The notes below the pieces were generated by a model that was not told where the DNA came from, did no database searches, and was given only the letters and a program-made list of their open reading frames with translations. From contig NZ_AP025170.1 in the NCBI RefSeq assembly GCF_003402535.2, forward strand, positions 434,001 to 498,000: a stretch of 64,000 bases of DNA, in the 5' to 3' direction. This document shows, in pieces, positions 51,479-60,468 of the stretch; positions within the stretch are counted from its first letter, which is position 1, and each line of letters opens with the position of its first letter. The stretch is from Cupriavidus sp. P-10 (GTDB lineage Bacteria; Pseudomonadota; Gammaproteobacteria; Burkholderiales; Burkholderiaceae). The translations under genes and the position numbers were made by a program.

Positions 51479-51932
51479 CGTCACTGCTTCCTGCATTGCC
51501 GCCAGGGGCAGCGCCGCCGTCTCCGGCCACTCGCTTCCAGCAGATCGCGTCAGTGCGCGACCTGCCGGCCGCGGCATCGCGCAGCGCGTTGTCGAGCTTC
51601 TGCTGGTTGAAGCCGGGCAGCGCGCGCAGTTGCTCGGCCAACGCAGCATAGTTGGCGGCATCGACCGGGACCACGCAACCCTGGCCGCTGTCGGGCGCGC
51701 CGACCAGGATCAGCCAGGCAGTGCCGGTCCAGGGCTCGCGGTTGGAGACGCGTACTACGACGCGTTCCAGTGCGTCCCACGCGATTTCCTCGCGCTGGCC
51801 ATCAGGGCGGTGCACCACCACGCGGTCGTCGTACAGGTTGATGATGAACGGTTCCGACGGGTCGCGCGGTTGCGCGGCCGCGGCCTGGGTGCCGCCCTGT
51901 CCGGGGAAGAGTCTGCGCAGCCAACCGGTCAT
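51459..51932 (-). CDS. Conserved-looking hypothetical protein between pepP and the ubiH-like gene
   Basis: A 157-residue protein I do not recognise. It starts MTGWLRRLFPGQGG, has a compact core of about 100 residues (FIINLYDDRVVVHRPDGQREEIAWDALERVVVRV, then WTGTAWLILVG) with a strand-rich pattern like small PH- or barrel-type domains, and ends in a Gly/Ala/Asp-rich disordered tail. No signal peptide. Its start overlaps the pepP stop by four bases and its stop overlaps the monooxygenase gene by 20 bp, so the three are translationally coupled. A role linked to either partner is only inferred. Confidence 0.7.
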   Translation of the reverse strand: MTGWLRRLFPGQGGTQAAAAQPRDPSEPFIINLYDDRVVVHRPDGQREEIAWDALERVVVRVSNREPWTGTAWLILVGAPDSGQGCVVPVDAANYAALAEQLRALPGFNQQKLDNALRDAAAGRSRTDAICWKRVAGDGGAAPGGNAGSSDDAGRAS

Positions 51933-53320
51933 CGCTGGCCTCCGGCATCGCGCATCAGCGCTTCGATCTCGGCGGCATGCACCGGCACGCCGCGGGTGAT
52001 CAGCTCGCAGTCGCCATCGGTGACCACGGCGTCATCCTCGATGCGGATGCCGATATGCCAGTAGCGCTCCGGCACGTCCTGCGCCGGGCGCACGTAGATG
52101 CCGGGCTCGATGGTCAGCACCATGCCCGGCTGCAGCGGCCGCCACGGGCGCTCGCCTTCACCATTATGGCTGGCGACGCGGTACTCGCCCACGTCGTGCA
52201 CGTCCATGCCAAGCCAGTGCCCGGTGCGGTGCATGTAGAAGCGGCGGTAGCTGCCGCTGGCCAGTACGTCGTCGAGCGTGCCTTCCTTGTTGCGGTCGAG
52301 CAGGCCGGTATCGAGCATGCCTTGCGCCAGCACGCGCACGGCGGCATCGTGCGGCACGTTGTAGGGCACGCCGGCGCGGGTCTCGGCGATCGCGGCTTCC
52401 TGCGCTGCCACCACCAGGTCATACAGCTCGCGCTGCGCGGGGGAAAAGCGTCCCGACACCGGGAAGGTACGGGTGATGTCCGAGGCGTAGCCGTCAAGCT
52501 CGCAGCCGGCGTCGATCAGGCACAGGTCGCCATCCTTCAACTCGGCCGGGCCGGCCCGGTAGTGCAGCACGCAGGCATTGGGGCCGGCCGCGACGATCGA
52601 GTTGTAGGCCACGCTCTGCGCGCCGTGGCGGCGGAATTCATAGAGCAGCTCGGCTTCGAGGTGGTATTCGCGCAGGCCGGGGCGCGTGGCCTGCATCGCG
52701 CGCGCATGGGCCCCGGCGGAGATTTCGCCCGCGCGGCGCATGATGGCCAGTTCGCCCGCGTCCTTGAACAGCCGCATCTCGTCAAGCAGCGTGCGGATAT
52801 CGATCGCCACCGACGGCGCGGCCACGCCGGCACGGCCCTGCATGCGCACGGCGTCGAGCCAGCGGCGCATCTGCATGTCGGTGCGGGTCGACTCGGCCAG
52901 CGGGTAGGCCACCTGGGCACGATTGGCCAGCAGCGGCGGCAGCGTCGCGTCGATCTCTTCGACCGAATGCGCTTCGTCAAAGCCAAACGCGGCGCGCGCT
53001 CCTTCGGGGCCGTAGCGGAAGCCGTCCCAGATTTCGCGCTCTTCGTGCTTGGGGCGGCAGAAGAGGATGCTGCGGTCGGCATCGGCGGGGTCGCCCGGCG
53101 CGCCGGCCACCAGCACCAGCACGGCTTCTGGCTCGGTAAATCCGCTCAGGTAATAGAAGTAGCTGTCGTGCCGGTACGGATAGTCGCTGTCGCGGTTGCG
53201 CATGGCTTCCGGCGCCGTAGGCAGGATCGCCACGCCACCGCCGCCGGCGCGCAGGTGCTGCAGCACACGGGCGCGGCGTTCGCGGCAGGCGGCGAGGAGG
53301 GCGTTGTCGGGTGCGGACAT
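51929..53320 (-). CDS. pepP: Aminopeptidase P (Xaa-Pro aminopeptidase)
   Basis: A 463-residue proline-specific aminopeptidase that removes the N-terminal residue before proline. The pita-bread catalytic domain carries the dinuclear metal ligands: DAGCELDGYASDITRTFP (two Asp), HRTGHWLGMDVHD (His), the LTIEPGIYV Glu and the IGIRIEDDAVV Glu. The N-terminal domain has the YPYRHDSYFYYLSGF segment typical of PepP. ATG 53320 (MSAPDN) is preferred over in-frame upstream residues that look non-coding. First gene of a coupled trio leading to the UbiH-type enzyme. Confidence 0.93.
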   Translation of the reverse strand: MSAPDNALLAACRERRARVLQHLRAGGGGVAILPTAPEAMRNRDSDYPYRHDSYFYYLSGFTEPEAVLVLVAGAPGDPADADRSILFCRPKHEEREIWDGFRYGPEGARAAFGFDEAHSVEEIDATLPPLLANRAQVAYPLAESTRTDMQMRRWLDAVRMQGRAGVAAPSVAIDIRTLLDEMRLFKDAGELAIMRRAGEISAGAHARAMQATRPGLREYHLEAELLYEFRRHGAQSVAYNSIVAAGPNACVLHYRAGPAELKDGDLCLIDAGCELDGYASDITRTFPVSGRFSPAQRELYDLVVAAQEAAIAETRAGVPYNVPHDAAVRVLAQGMLDTGLLDRNKEGTLDDVLASGSYRRFYMHRTGHWLGMDVHDVGEYRVASHNGEGERPWRPLQPGMVLTIEPGIYVRPAQDVPERYWHIGIRIEDDAVVTDGDCELITRGVPVHAAEIEALMRDAGGQR

Positions 53321-53438
53321 GATGTGGCCTGGTAAGAGGAGGATCAGGCCGATTCTACCGCCGGTAGGCGCGTTGCAGCGGCGGTGAAGCAAAAGGCGCG
53401 CAGCGCCACCGCCATGGCGCAGCGCCGGTACCCCTGAA

Positions 53439-54176
53439 CTAACGCCCGACGGAGGCGGCCGGCACAGGTTCAATCCTGGCGTTCAATTCAGCCAGCTGCG
53501 CCGGCGTCCCCACGTTTTCCCAGCGCCCGTCGAAGCGTTCGCCGGTGGCGGTGCCATCGGCAATCGCGGCGCGGTAGAAGGGTGTCATCGGAACACGGGT
53601 GCCAGCCGCGATGCCGGCAAACAGGCGCGTATCGTACAGGCCGATATTGCCGAAGGTAAGGCGCTCGCCGATGGCCGGGTGCTCGTCCAGCGATAGCCGT
53701 CCTTGCGCATCCATGGCGAAGTCGCCGCGCGGATGGAAATCGGGGTTAGGCACCATGACCAGGTGCATGCGCGGCTCGGCGGCGCCGGCCATCGCGGCGG
53801 CGCGGGGCAGCAGCGTGCGGAAGTCGTAGTCGCAGAAGATGTCGCCCGACACTGCCAGGAAGATCTCGCCTCGGGCCGGGTCGTGCGAGAGCAGCGGCAG
53901 GGCCTTGGCGATGCCGCCGGCGGTTTCCAGCGCCTCGGTTTCGGGCGAGTACGCGATGCGCACCCCGAAGCGGCTGCCGTCGCCGAGCGCGGCTTCGATC
54001 TGCTCGCCTAGCCACGCGTGGTTGATGACGATGTCGCGCAGTCCAGCCCGCGCCAGCGCTTCGATCTTCCATACGATCAGCGGCTTGCCGCCCACGGCCA
54101 GCAAGGGCTTGGGGCAGGTATCGGTCAGCGGACGCATGCGGTCGCCGCGGCCGGCGGCGAAGATCATGACCTTCAT
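53439..54176 (-). CDS. murU: N-acetylmuramate alpha-1-phosphate uridylyltransferase
   Basis: A 245-residue nucleotidyltransferase. The signature GRGDRMRPLTDTCPKPLL at residues 8-26 binds the nucleotide; SGDIFCDYDF near 118 supplies the metal-binding aspartate and GRWENVGTPAQL near 225 is family-typical. In the MurU route it makes UDP-MurNAc from MurNAc-1-phosphate, bypassing MurA. The assignment over other sugar-nucleotide synthases rests on amgK in the same operon. The ATG overlaps the azlD stop. Confidence 0.87.
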   Translation of the reverse strand: MKVMIFAAGRGDRMRPLTDTCPKPLLAVGGKPLIVWKIEALARAGLRDIVINHAWLGEQIEAALGDGSRFGVRIAYSPETEALETAGGIAKALPLLSHDPARGEIFLAVSGDIFCDYDFRTLLPRAAAMAGAAEPRMHLVMVPNPDFHPRGDFAMDAQGRLSLDEHPAIGERLTFGNIGLYDTRLFAGIAAGTRVPMTPFYRAAIADGTATGERFDGRWENVGTPAQLAELNARIEPVPAASVGR

Positions 54177-54499
54177 CAGAACAGTGCCTCCAGGGCAAGC
54201 AGCGTGGCCATGCCGCCGGCAATGGTCCAGCCGACGCTGCGGGTACGCGCGGCGATCAGGATGGCGACCACGCCGGCCACCAGCCGCGCATTGGTTGGGG
54301 TGAGCGCGAGTTCGCCGCCCTGCATCAGCAGGTCGGGGGCGATCAGCGCCGACAGCATGGCGGCCGGCACGAACTGCAGCGCGGTCCGGAACCACGCTGG
54401 CAGCCGCACCCGGCCTTCCACGGCGATAAACGACAGGCGGATCAGGAACGTGGCCAGGCCCGCGGCGAGGAAGACCCACAGCAGGGTCATCGAATTCAT
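54176..54499 (-). CDS. azlD: AzlD-type branched-chain amino acid transport subunit
   Basis: A 107-residue membrane protein with three or four hydrophobic helices (LLWVFLAAGLATFLIRLSFI, FVPAAMLSALIAPDLL, WTIAGGMATLLALEALF). AzlD is the small partner of AzlC in branched-chain amino-acid efflux. Its start overlaps the azlC stop by four bases, and its stop overlaps the murU start. AAGGAGG lies just before ATG 54499. Confidence 0.88.
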   Translation of the reverse strand: MNSMTLLWVFLAAGLATFLIRLSFIAVEGRVRLPAWFRTALQFVPAAMLSALIAPDLLMQGGELALTPTNARLVAGVVAILIAARTRSVGWTIAGGMATLLALEALF

Positions 54500-55272
54500 G
54501 CGGCCTCCTTGCCGACCGATCCGGCATGGGCGGCTGCACGCGGGCCCGGGCGGTTTCCTCGGCCCAGCACCAGCATGCCGACGACGATGCCGCCCAGCGC
54601 CGCCACCATCAGCCCGAGCTTGTGCGGCAGGCCGAAGCAGGCCACCGCCAATACGCTGGCAGCCACCGCGGCGGCCACATGGGAGCGATGCTTGAGCCCG
54701 GGGACGATGATGCCGATGAAGGTCAGCGGCAGGAAAAAGTCGAGTGGCCAGTCGCGCGGCACCTGGGCGCCGACCAGCACGCCGGCCAGCGTCGATACCT
54801 GCCAACTGGCCCACAGCGCGAAGCCGCCGCCAAAGTAATACCAGTGACGGTATTGCGCGCGCGGACCCGTATCGCCCAGCCGGCGCGTCATCGCGGCGAA
54901 GGCTTCGTCGGTCAGCAGGTAGGCGATCAGCGCTTTCCAGCGGCGTGGCAGGTGTGCCAGCGTGGGCGCTATCGTCGCGGAATACAGCGCATGGCGCAGG
55001 TTGACCATAGCCACCGTCAGCGTGATCACCACCGCGGGCGTGCCGGCGGTCCACAGCTGGGTCAGGATCATCTGCGACGCGCCGCCGAACACGATCGCGC
55101 TCATGGCACAGGCCAGCCAGGCCGGCATGCCGGCGCCGACTGCCAGCACGCCGTAGATCAGGCCGAACGGCACCACGCCCAGCAGCATCGGCGCGAGCGC
55201 GCGCGCGCCTGCCAGCCATTCGCCGAAGGCGGTAATGGCTGGAGGCTGGGCCGGGTCGTTCACGTCAGGCAC
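54496..55272 (-). CDS. azlC: AzlC-type branched-chain amino acid exporter
   Basis: A 258-residue inner-membrane protein with about seven or eight helices. Family blocks: PMLLGVVPFGLIYGVLAVGAG near residue 30, FGGASQMILTQLW near 66, NLRHALYSATIAP near 92 and LLTDEAFAAM near 118. With AzlD it exports branched-chain amino acids. It starts only 4 bp after the amgK stop, placing an amino-acid exporter in the middle of a cell-wall recycling operon. Confidence 0.9.
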   Translation of the reverse strand: MPDVNDPAQPPAITAFGEWLAGARALAPMLLGVVPFGLIYGVLAVGAGMPAWLACAMSAIVFGGASQMILTQLWTAGTPAVVITLTVAMVNLRHALYSATIAPTLAHLPRRWKALIAYLLTDEAFAAMTRRLGDTGPRAQYRHWYYFGGGFALWASWQVSTLAGVLVGAQVPRDWPLDFFLPLTFIGIIVPGLKHRSHVAAAVAASVLAVACFGLPHKLGLMVAALGGIVVGMLVLGRGNRPGPRAAAHAGSVGKEAA

Positions 55273-55276
55273 GGCG

Positions 55277-56311
55277 TCAGAATGTATAGCCGGCCGGGCT
55301 GGCCGCGCCTTCCAGCGCGTCCAGCAGCCGGATCAGCTTGCGCAGCTCGGTATAGCGGCCGGCAACGCTGCGGGTGTACTTCAGCACCAGCGGCAGGTTG
55401 GCGAGGTAGCCGTCCTTGCCGTCGCGGTGGTACAGGCGGGCGAAGATGCCCAGCACCTTCAGGTGGCGCTGCAGGCCCATCCATTCGAAATCGCGGTAGA
55501 ACTCGCCGAAATCCGCGTTGACCGGCAGGCCGGCCTTGCGCGCGCGCTCCCAGTAGCGGATCAGCCAGTCGAGCTGCTGTTCCTCGTCCCATTCGATATA
55601 GGCGTCGCGCCACAGCGAGACCGCGTCATAGGTGATCGGGCCGATCACCGCGTCCTGGAAATCCAGCACGCCGGGATTGGCGCCGCCGTCCAGCACCATC
55701 AGGTTGCGCGAGTGATAGTCGCGGTGCACGTAGACCTGCGGCTGCGCCAGGTTGTTCTCAAGCAGCGCATCCATCACTTCGCGCAGGTCGGCCTGCTGGC
55801 TGTCGGTCAGCGTGGCGCCAAGGTGCCTGGCGACATACCACTGCGGGAACAGGTCGAGCTCGCGCTGCAGCAGCGCGCGGTCGTAGGCGGGCAGCTCGCC
55901 GGGGCGCGTGGCGGCCTGGATGCGGACCAGCGCCGCGGCGGCGTCGGCATACATGCCATGGGCGGTGGAATCGTCCAGCCGGGACAGGTAAGTCTGGTTG
56001 CCCAGGTCCGCGAGCAGCAGGAAACCCTGCGCCAGGTCCTGCGCCAGCACGGTCGGCACGGTCACGCCTGCGTCGCCGAACAGCTGGCAGACGTGGATGA
56101 AGGGTCGGCAGTCCTCATGTGCCGGCGGCGCATCCATGACGATGGCGGTCGGGTGCGCCGGGTTGCCGGTGCGCACGCGGAAATAGCGGCGGAAGCTGGC
56201 GTCGGCCGATGCGGGAGCGCAGGAGTCGGGATCGGCGGACCAGGCCGGGCCAAGGCCGGACACCCAGGCCTTGAGCTGGTCCAGGCGCGGGTCGTGGGGA
56301 AGAGCTGCCAT
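55277..56311 (-). CDS. amgK: N-acetylmuramate/N-acetylglucosamine anomeric kinase
   Basis: A 344-residue phosphotransferase of the APH fold. Catalytic motifs: VYVHRDYHSRNLMVL (HxD...N) near residue 205 and VLDFQDAVIGPITYDAVSLWRD (metal-binding DF) near 230. The arrangement beside lptD and in one operon with a MurU-like gene is that of AmgK, which phosphorylates MurNAc and GlcNAc at C1. ATG 56311 gives an N-terminus without the long in-frame Arg/Pro-rich extension upstream. Divergent from lptD. Confidence 0.87.
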   Translation of the reverse strand: MAALPHDPRLDQLKAWVSGLGPAWSADPDSCAPASADASFRRYFRVRTGNPAHPTAIVMDAPPAHEDCRPFIHVCQLFGDAGVTVPTVLAQDLAQGFLLLADLGNQTYLSRLDDSTAHGMYADAAAALVRIQAATRPGELPAYDRALLQRELDLFPQWYVARHLGATLTDSQQADLREVMDALLENNLAQPQVYVHRDYHSRNLMVLDGGANPGVLDFQDAVIGPITYDAVSLWRDAYIEWDEEQQLDWLIRYWERARKAGLPVNADFGEFYRDFEWMGLQRHLKVLGIFARLYHRDGKDGYLANLPLVLKYTRSVAGRYTELRKLIRLLDALEGAASPAGYTF

Positions 56312-56380
56312 ACAGGAAGGGCGCGGAAAAATATCGTGGAGCGGGGGAAGCCGGCCGCAAGGGCAGGTTTGGTTGCCCCG

Positions 56381-56386
56381 TATAAT
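56381..56386 (+). promoter_or_regulatory. -10 element upstream of lptD
   Basis: A perfect TATAAT stands alone in the 200-bp amgK-lptD gap, about 126 bp before the lptD start. The -35 is weak (no good match at 16-18 nt), so an activator or an extended element may be needed. Confidence 0.4.
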
Positions 56387-56511
56387 ACCCGACCAGACCC
56401 GGGCGCCGGGCGGCCCCCGGGAGGGGCCTTCGTTGCCCTGCAGCCTGCTCTGGCAGGGGTTGGCGGCTTGCAGGCGGCCGCAGCCCACGCCGAGACTGAC
56501 AACCCGTGCGA

Positions 56512-58953
56512 ATGACCGAACAACGACGAACACCGAATAACAGGGCCTTGCTTTCGCCTGCCCCCACTGGCGCCGCCGCCCGCGCCAGGCGTGCCGGCCG
56601 CCTGAGCGCTGGCCGGCTGCGTCCGCTGGTGCTGGCCATGGCCGGGCTGTCGGCCGGCGCCCAGGCGCAGATGTCGGGCTCGGCGATTCCGGACCTGGAC
56701 CAGGTCGAGCCGGTGTTCGAAGCCGCGCCGCAGGCGCCCGAACTGCCCGCGGTTTCCGGCGAACTGGTGCCGCGGCTGGCCGAGCCCCCCAAGACCAGCG
56801 AGCCTGATTCCGGCGCACCGACGTTCATCGAGGGTGACCGCATGACCGGCTACAGCGAGCGCGGCGTCGAGCTCGAAGGCCATGCCGAGCTGCGTCGCGA
56901 CGGCGGCGTGGTCAAGGGCGACAAGCTGAGCTACGACCAGGATACCGACGAGGCCCATGCCCAGGGCAACGTGCGGCTGTCGCGCAGCGGCACGCTGGCG
57001 GTGGGGCCCGAGGCCAAGCTGAAGGTCGAGGCCAACGAAGGCTACATGCTGTCGCCGGACTACTACTTCCAGCAGACCGGCGGCGCCGGCAAGGCCGAGC
57101 GCATCGACTTCCTGGACAAGGACCGCAGCACCATCAAGCGGGCGTCGTACACCACCTGCTCGCCGGACAACGCGGACTGGTATTTCAGCGCGAACCAGAT
57201 CGACCTGGACAGCGACCGCCAGGTGGGCGTTGCCTATGGCGGCGTGCTGAATTTTTTCGGCGTGCCGATCGCGGCGGCGCCGGCGTTCAGCTTCCCGCTG
57301 AACGATGACCGTCGCAGCGGCTTCCTGGCGCCGCTGATGGGCTACGGCTCGCGCTCGGGTTTCGACCTGACGATGCCGTACTACTTCAACATCGCGCCGA
57401 ACCGCGACCTGACCATCTACCCGCGGCTGATGACGGAGCGGGGCCTGCAGCTGGGCGGCGAGTACCGCTACCTGGGGCAGGGCTACTCCGGCCGCATCCG
57501 CGCCGAGTTCCTGCCTGACGACCAGAAGACCAACTCGAACCGCTGGGCCTACTCGATCCAGCACAACCAGAACCTGGCCAAGGGGCTGAACGCCTACCTG
57601 AACGTCAACCGGGTCTCGGATGACCAGTACCCGGACGACTTCAACCGCAGCGTGGCGCAGTCCGCGCAGCGCCAGTATGTGCAGGAAGGCGGCGTCACCT
57701 ACAACTGGCAGGACTTCTTCCTGATGGCGCGGGTGCAGAAATTCCAGACGCTGCGCCCCAGCGAGCCGTCGTACGAGCGCGTGCCGCAGCTCAACGGCAA
57801 GTACATCCGCTATGACCTGGGCGGTTTCGACGTGCAGGTGGAGGCGGACTATACGCGCTTCCGAATCCCGCTGACGTCCACGGGCTTCCAGCAGCCGCAG
57901 GGCGAGCGCATGTTCATCCAGCCGAGCATCAGCTATCCGATCGTGCGCGCTGGCTGGTACGTGACGCCCAAGGTCACATTCAACGCGACCCAGTACCAGA
58001 TGGAGTCGCAGGACAATACGCCCAACGCGCAGACCAATTTCTCGCGCGTGCTGCCCACGGTCAGCCTGGATTCGGCCATGACGTTCGAGCGCGATGCGCC
58101 GACTGTCAGCCGGCTGTTCGGCGTCAACTACCTGCAGACGCTGGAACCGCGCCTGTTCTACGTGTATACGCCGTTCCGCGATCAGAGCCAGTTTCCGCTG
58201 TTCGACACGGTTCAGTCCGACTTCGGTTACGGCCAGATCTTCAGCGAGAACCCGTTCACCGGCTACGACCGGATCGCCGACAACAACAAGATCACCGGCG
58301 GCCTGACCACGCGCCTGATCGAGGCCGACTCCGGCATCGAGCGTTTCCGCGGCACCATCGCGCAGCGCTACGACTTCACCGGGCAGCGCGTGCAGATCAA
58401 TGGCACGCTGGCAGACCCCAAGCCCGGCGCCTCCGATCTGCTCGCGGCGACCACTATCCAGATGTTCCGGGGCTATTACCTGGACATGGGCGTGCAGTAC
58501 AACCTCGATACCGACCGGGTCAACTACGGCAACGTGGCGTTTTCATACCGCCCCGAGCCGCGCAAGGTCTTCAACGCCGGCTACCGCTACCGCCGTCCGA
58601 CCGCCGTGACCGACAACACCGCGATCGACCAGTTCGAGCTGTCAGGGCAGTGGCCGATCACGCGGCGCGCCTATGCCATCGCGCGCTTTGCCTTCGACCT
58701 GAGCGCCAGCCAGATGGTCGATACGCTGGCCGGCGTCGAATACGCCGCGGACTGCTGGGTCGGCCGCGTGGTCTATCAGCGTTTCCGCAACACCACACAG
58801 GGCTACACCGGGCGGGTCTTCCTGCAGGTGGAGTTCCGTGGCCTTTCCAAGATCGGGTCCAATCCGCTGAACATCCTGCGGCTGAACGTGCCGGGCTACG
58901 AGCCCGTGTCCGCCAAGCCGGTGCCGACGACCCAGTACGATCACTATGAATGA
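56512..58953 (+). CDS. lptD: LPS-assembly protein LptD
   Basis: An 813-residue outer-membrane beta-barrel that inserts lipopolysaccharide into the outer leaflet with LptE. After a long basic n-region there is a hydrophobic core and signal cleavage near AQAQ (about residue 46). The periplasmic OstA/LptA-like domain spans about residues 105-215 (ERGVELEGHAELRRDGGVV...DEAHAQGNV), then the barrel. Only two cysteines are obvious, in YTTCSPDN near 222 and YAADCWVG near 745, enough for one inter-domain disulfide. ATG 56512 is chosen; a GTG two codons earlier is possible. First gene of the lptD-surA-pdxA-rsmA block. Confidence 0.93.
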   Translation: MTEQRRTPNNRALLSPAPTGAAARARRAGRLSAGRLRPLVLAMAGLSAGAQAQMSGSAIPDLDQVEPVFEAAPQAPELPAVSGELVPRLAEPPKTSEPDSGAPTFIEGDRMTGYSERGVELEGHAELRRDGGVVKGDKLSYDQDTDEAHAQGNVRLSRSGTLAVGPEAKLKVEANEGYMLSPDYYFQQTGGAGKAERIDFLDKDRSTIKRASYTTCSPDNADWYFSANQIDLDSDRQVGVAYGGVLNFFGVPIAAAPAFSFPLNDDRRSGFLAPLMGYGSRSGFDLTMPYYFNIAPNRDLTIYPRLMTERGLQLGGEYRYLGQGYSGRIRAEFLPDDQKTNSNRWAYSIQHNQNLAKGLNAYLNVNRVSDDQYPDDFNRSVAQSAQRQYVQEGGVTYNWQDFFLMARVQKFQTLRPSEPSYERVPQLNGKYIRYDLGGFDVQVEADYTRFRIPLTSTGFQQPQGERMFIQPSISYPIVRAGWYVTPKVTFNATQYQMESQDNTPNAQTNFSRVLPTVSLDSAMTFERDAPTVSRLFGVNYLQTLEPRLFYVYTPFRDQSQFPLFDTVQSDFGYGQIFSENPFTGYDRIADNNKITGGLTTRLIEADSGIERFRGTIAQRYDFTGQRVQINGTLADPKPGASDLLAATTIQMFRGYYLDMGVQYNLDTDRVNYGNVAFSYRPEPRKVFNAGYRYRRPTAVTDNTAIDQFELSGQWPITRRAYAIARFAFDLSASQMVDTLAGVEYAADCWVGRVVYQRFRNTTQGYTGRVFLQVEFRGLSKIGSNPLNILRLNVPGYEPVSAKPVPTTQYDHYE

Positions 58954-58962
58954 CGGATTAAG

Positions 58963-60435
58963 ATGAAACGTCAAGAATTCGCCGTGTTTTCCTTTCTCAT
59001 GACGTCGTGGCACCGCCTGCTGCTGCCGGCGGTGCTGGCCGCGGTCGCCGTTCCGGCCGCCGCGCAGCTGAAGGCGCCGGGCGCGGGCCGTGCCACCGGC
59101 ATCTTCGTGCCGCAGTCGTCCGACGTCACCGCGCCGGCGAGCCAGCCCAAGCTCGGCGTGCCGCAGCCTGGCGACCAGAAGCGCTCGCAGTTGGTGGACG
59201 AGGTGGTCGCCGTGGTCAACAGCAGCGTGATCACGCGCCGCGAGCTGCTCGACCGCGCCGACGAAATCGAAGGCCAGCTGCGCGCCGCCGGCCGTCCCGT
59301 CCCGCCGCGCGCTGACCTGCTCGGCGAGGTGCTGGAGCGCCTGGTGATGGAACGCGTGCAGACCCAGGCCGCGCAGGAAGCCGGCATCCGCGTGACCGAC
59401 CAGGAGATCGACCGCGCCATCGAATCGGTGGCGCAGCAGAACCGCATGAACGCCACCGAGCTGCGCCGCCGCGTGGAAGCCAGCGGCATGACCTGGACCA
59501 AGTACCGCGACGAACTGCGCAAGCAGGTGCAGGTGATCCGCCTGCGCGAACGCGAGGTCGATTCCAAGGTGCAGGTCTACGACGGCGAGATCGACAACTT
59601 CCTGGCTGCCCGCGGTGGCCAGGCCGCGGCCACCGGCCCGACCGAGTACAACGTGGCGCAGATCCTCGTGCGCGTGCCCGAGAATGCCTCGGACGCGCAG
59701 AAGCAGGCGCAGCGCGCCAAGGCCGAGGGGCTGCTGAAGCAGGCCCAGGGCGGCGCGGATTTCGCGCAGCTGGCGCAAGCCAATTCGGAAGGCCCCGAAG
59801 CCGCGCAGGGCGGCGCCATGGGTTTCCGCGAGATCGGCCGCCTGCCGGCGCTGTTTGCCAACTCGGTGGTCGACCTCCAGCCTGGCGCCCTGGCGCCCCA
59901 GGTGGTGGAGAGCGCAGCGGGCTTCCATGTGGTCAAGCTGATCGCCAAGCGTGCCGCGCCGGCATCCGGCCCGGCCGCGGCAGGGAAGATCACCCAGACC
60001 CAGGTGCGCCACATCCTGATCCGCACCGGCCCGAACATGCCCGAGGCCGAGGCGCGCCGCCAGCTCAGCACGCTGCGCGATCGCATCACCCACGGCGGCG
60101 ACTTTGCCGACGCGGCCAAGCGCTTCTCGCAGGACGGCTCGGCGCAGAACGGCGGCGATCTCGGCTGGGTCTCGCCGGGCGAGCTGGTGCCCGAATTCGA
60201 GCAGGCCATGAGCCGCCTGCGCCCGAACGAGATCTCCGAGCCGGTGGTCACGCAGTTCGGCGTGCACCTGATCCAGGTGCTGAACCGCCGCGAGACCGAG
60301 CTGTCGCCCGAGAAGCAGCGTGACTTCGCGCGCGCCGAGGTCCGCGAGCAGAAGCTGCGGGCCGCGTATGATGACTGGGTGCGCCAGCTTCGCTCGCAGG
60401 CGTACGTCGAGTACCGCATCAACCGGCAGCGCTGA
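58963..60435 (+). CDS. surA: Periplasmic chaperone/peptidyl-prolyl isomerase SurA
   Basis: A 490-residue chaperone for outer-membrane proteins including LptD, encoded just upstream. Signal peptide: an N-terminal hydrophobic stretch to VPAAAQ near residue 35. The SurA N-domain follows (VDEVVAVVNSSVITRRELLDRADEIEGQL), then two parvulin (PPIC) domains at about 220-330 and 345-450, each with the NIL/HILI and GGDLGWV-type motifs. A Gln/Pro-rich linker of about 45 residues separates the signal from the N-domain. It starts 9 bp after lptD. Confidence 0.93.
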   Translation: MKRQEFAVFSFLMTSWHRLLLPAVLAAVAVPAAAQLKAPGAGRATGIFVPQSSDVTAPASQPKLGVPQPGDQKRSQLVDEVVAVVNSSVITRRELLDRADEIEGQLRAAGRPVPPRADLLGEVLERLVMERVQTQAAQEAGIRVTDQEIDRAIESVAQQNRMNATELRRRVEASGMTWTKYRDELRKQVQVIRLREREVDSKVQVYDGEIDNFLAARGGQAAATGPTEYNVAQILVRVPENASDAQKQAQRAKAEGLLKQAQGGADFAQLAQANSEGPEAAQGGAMGFREIGRLPALFANSVVDLQPGALAPQVVESAAGFHVVKLIAKRAAPASGPAAAGKITQTQVRHILIRTGPNMPEAEARRQLSTLRDRITHGGDFADAAKRFSQDGSAQNGGDLGWVSPGELVPEFEQAMSRLRPNEISEPVVTQFGVHLIQVLNRRETELSPEKQRDFARAEVREQKLRAAYDDWVRQLRSQAYVEYRINRQR

Positions 60436-60468
60436 CACGCGCACTGCCGCCGACCCGCCCACGCCGAC

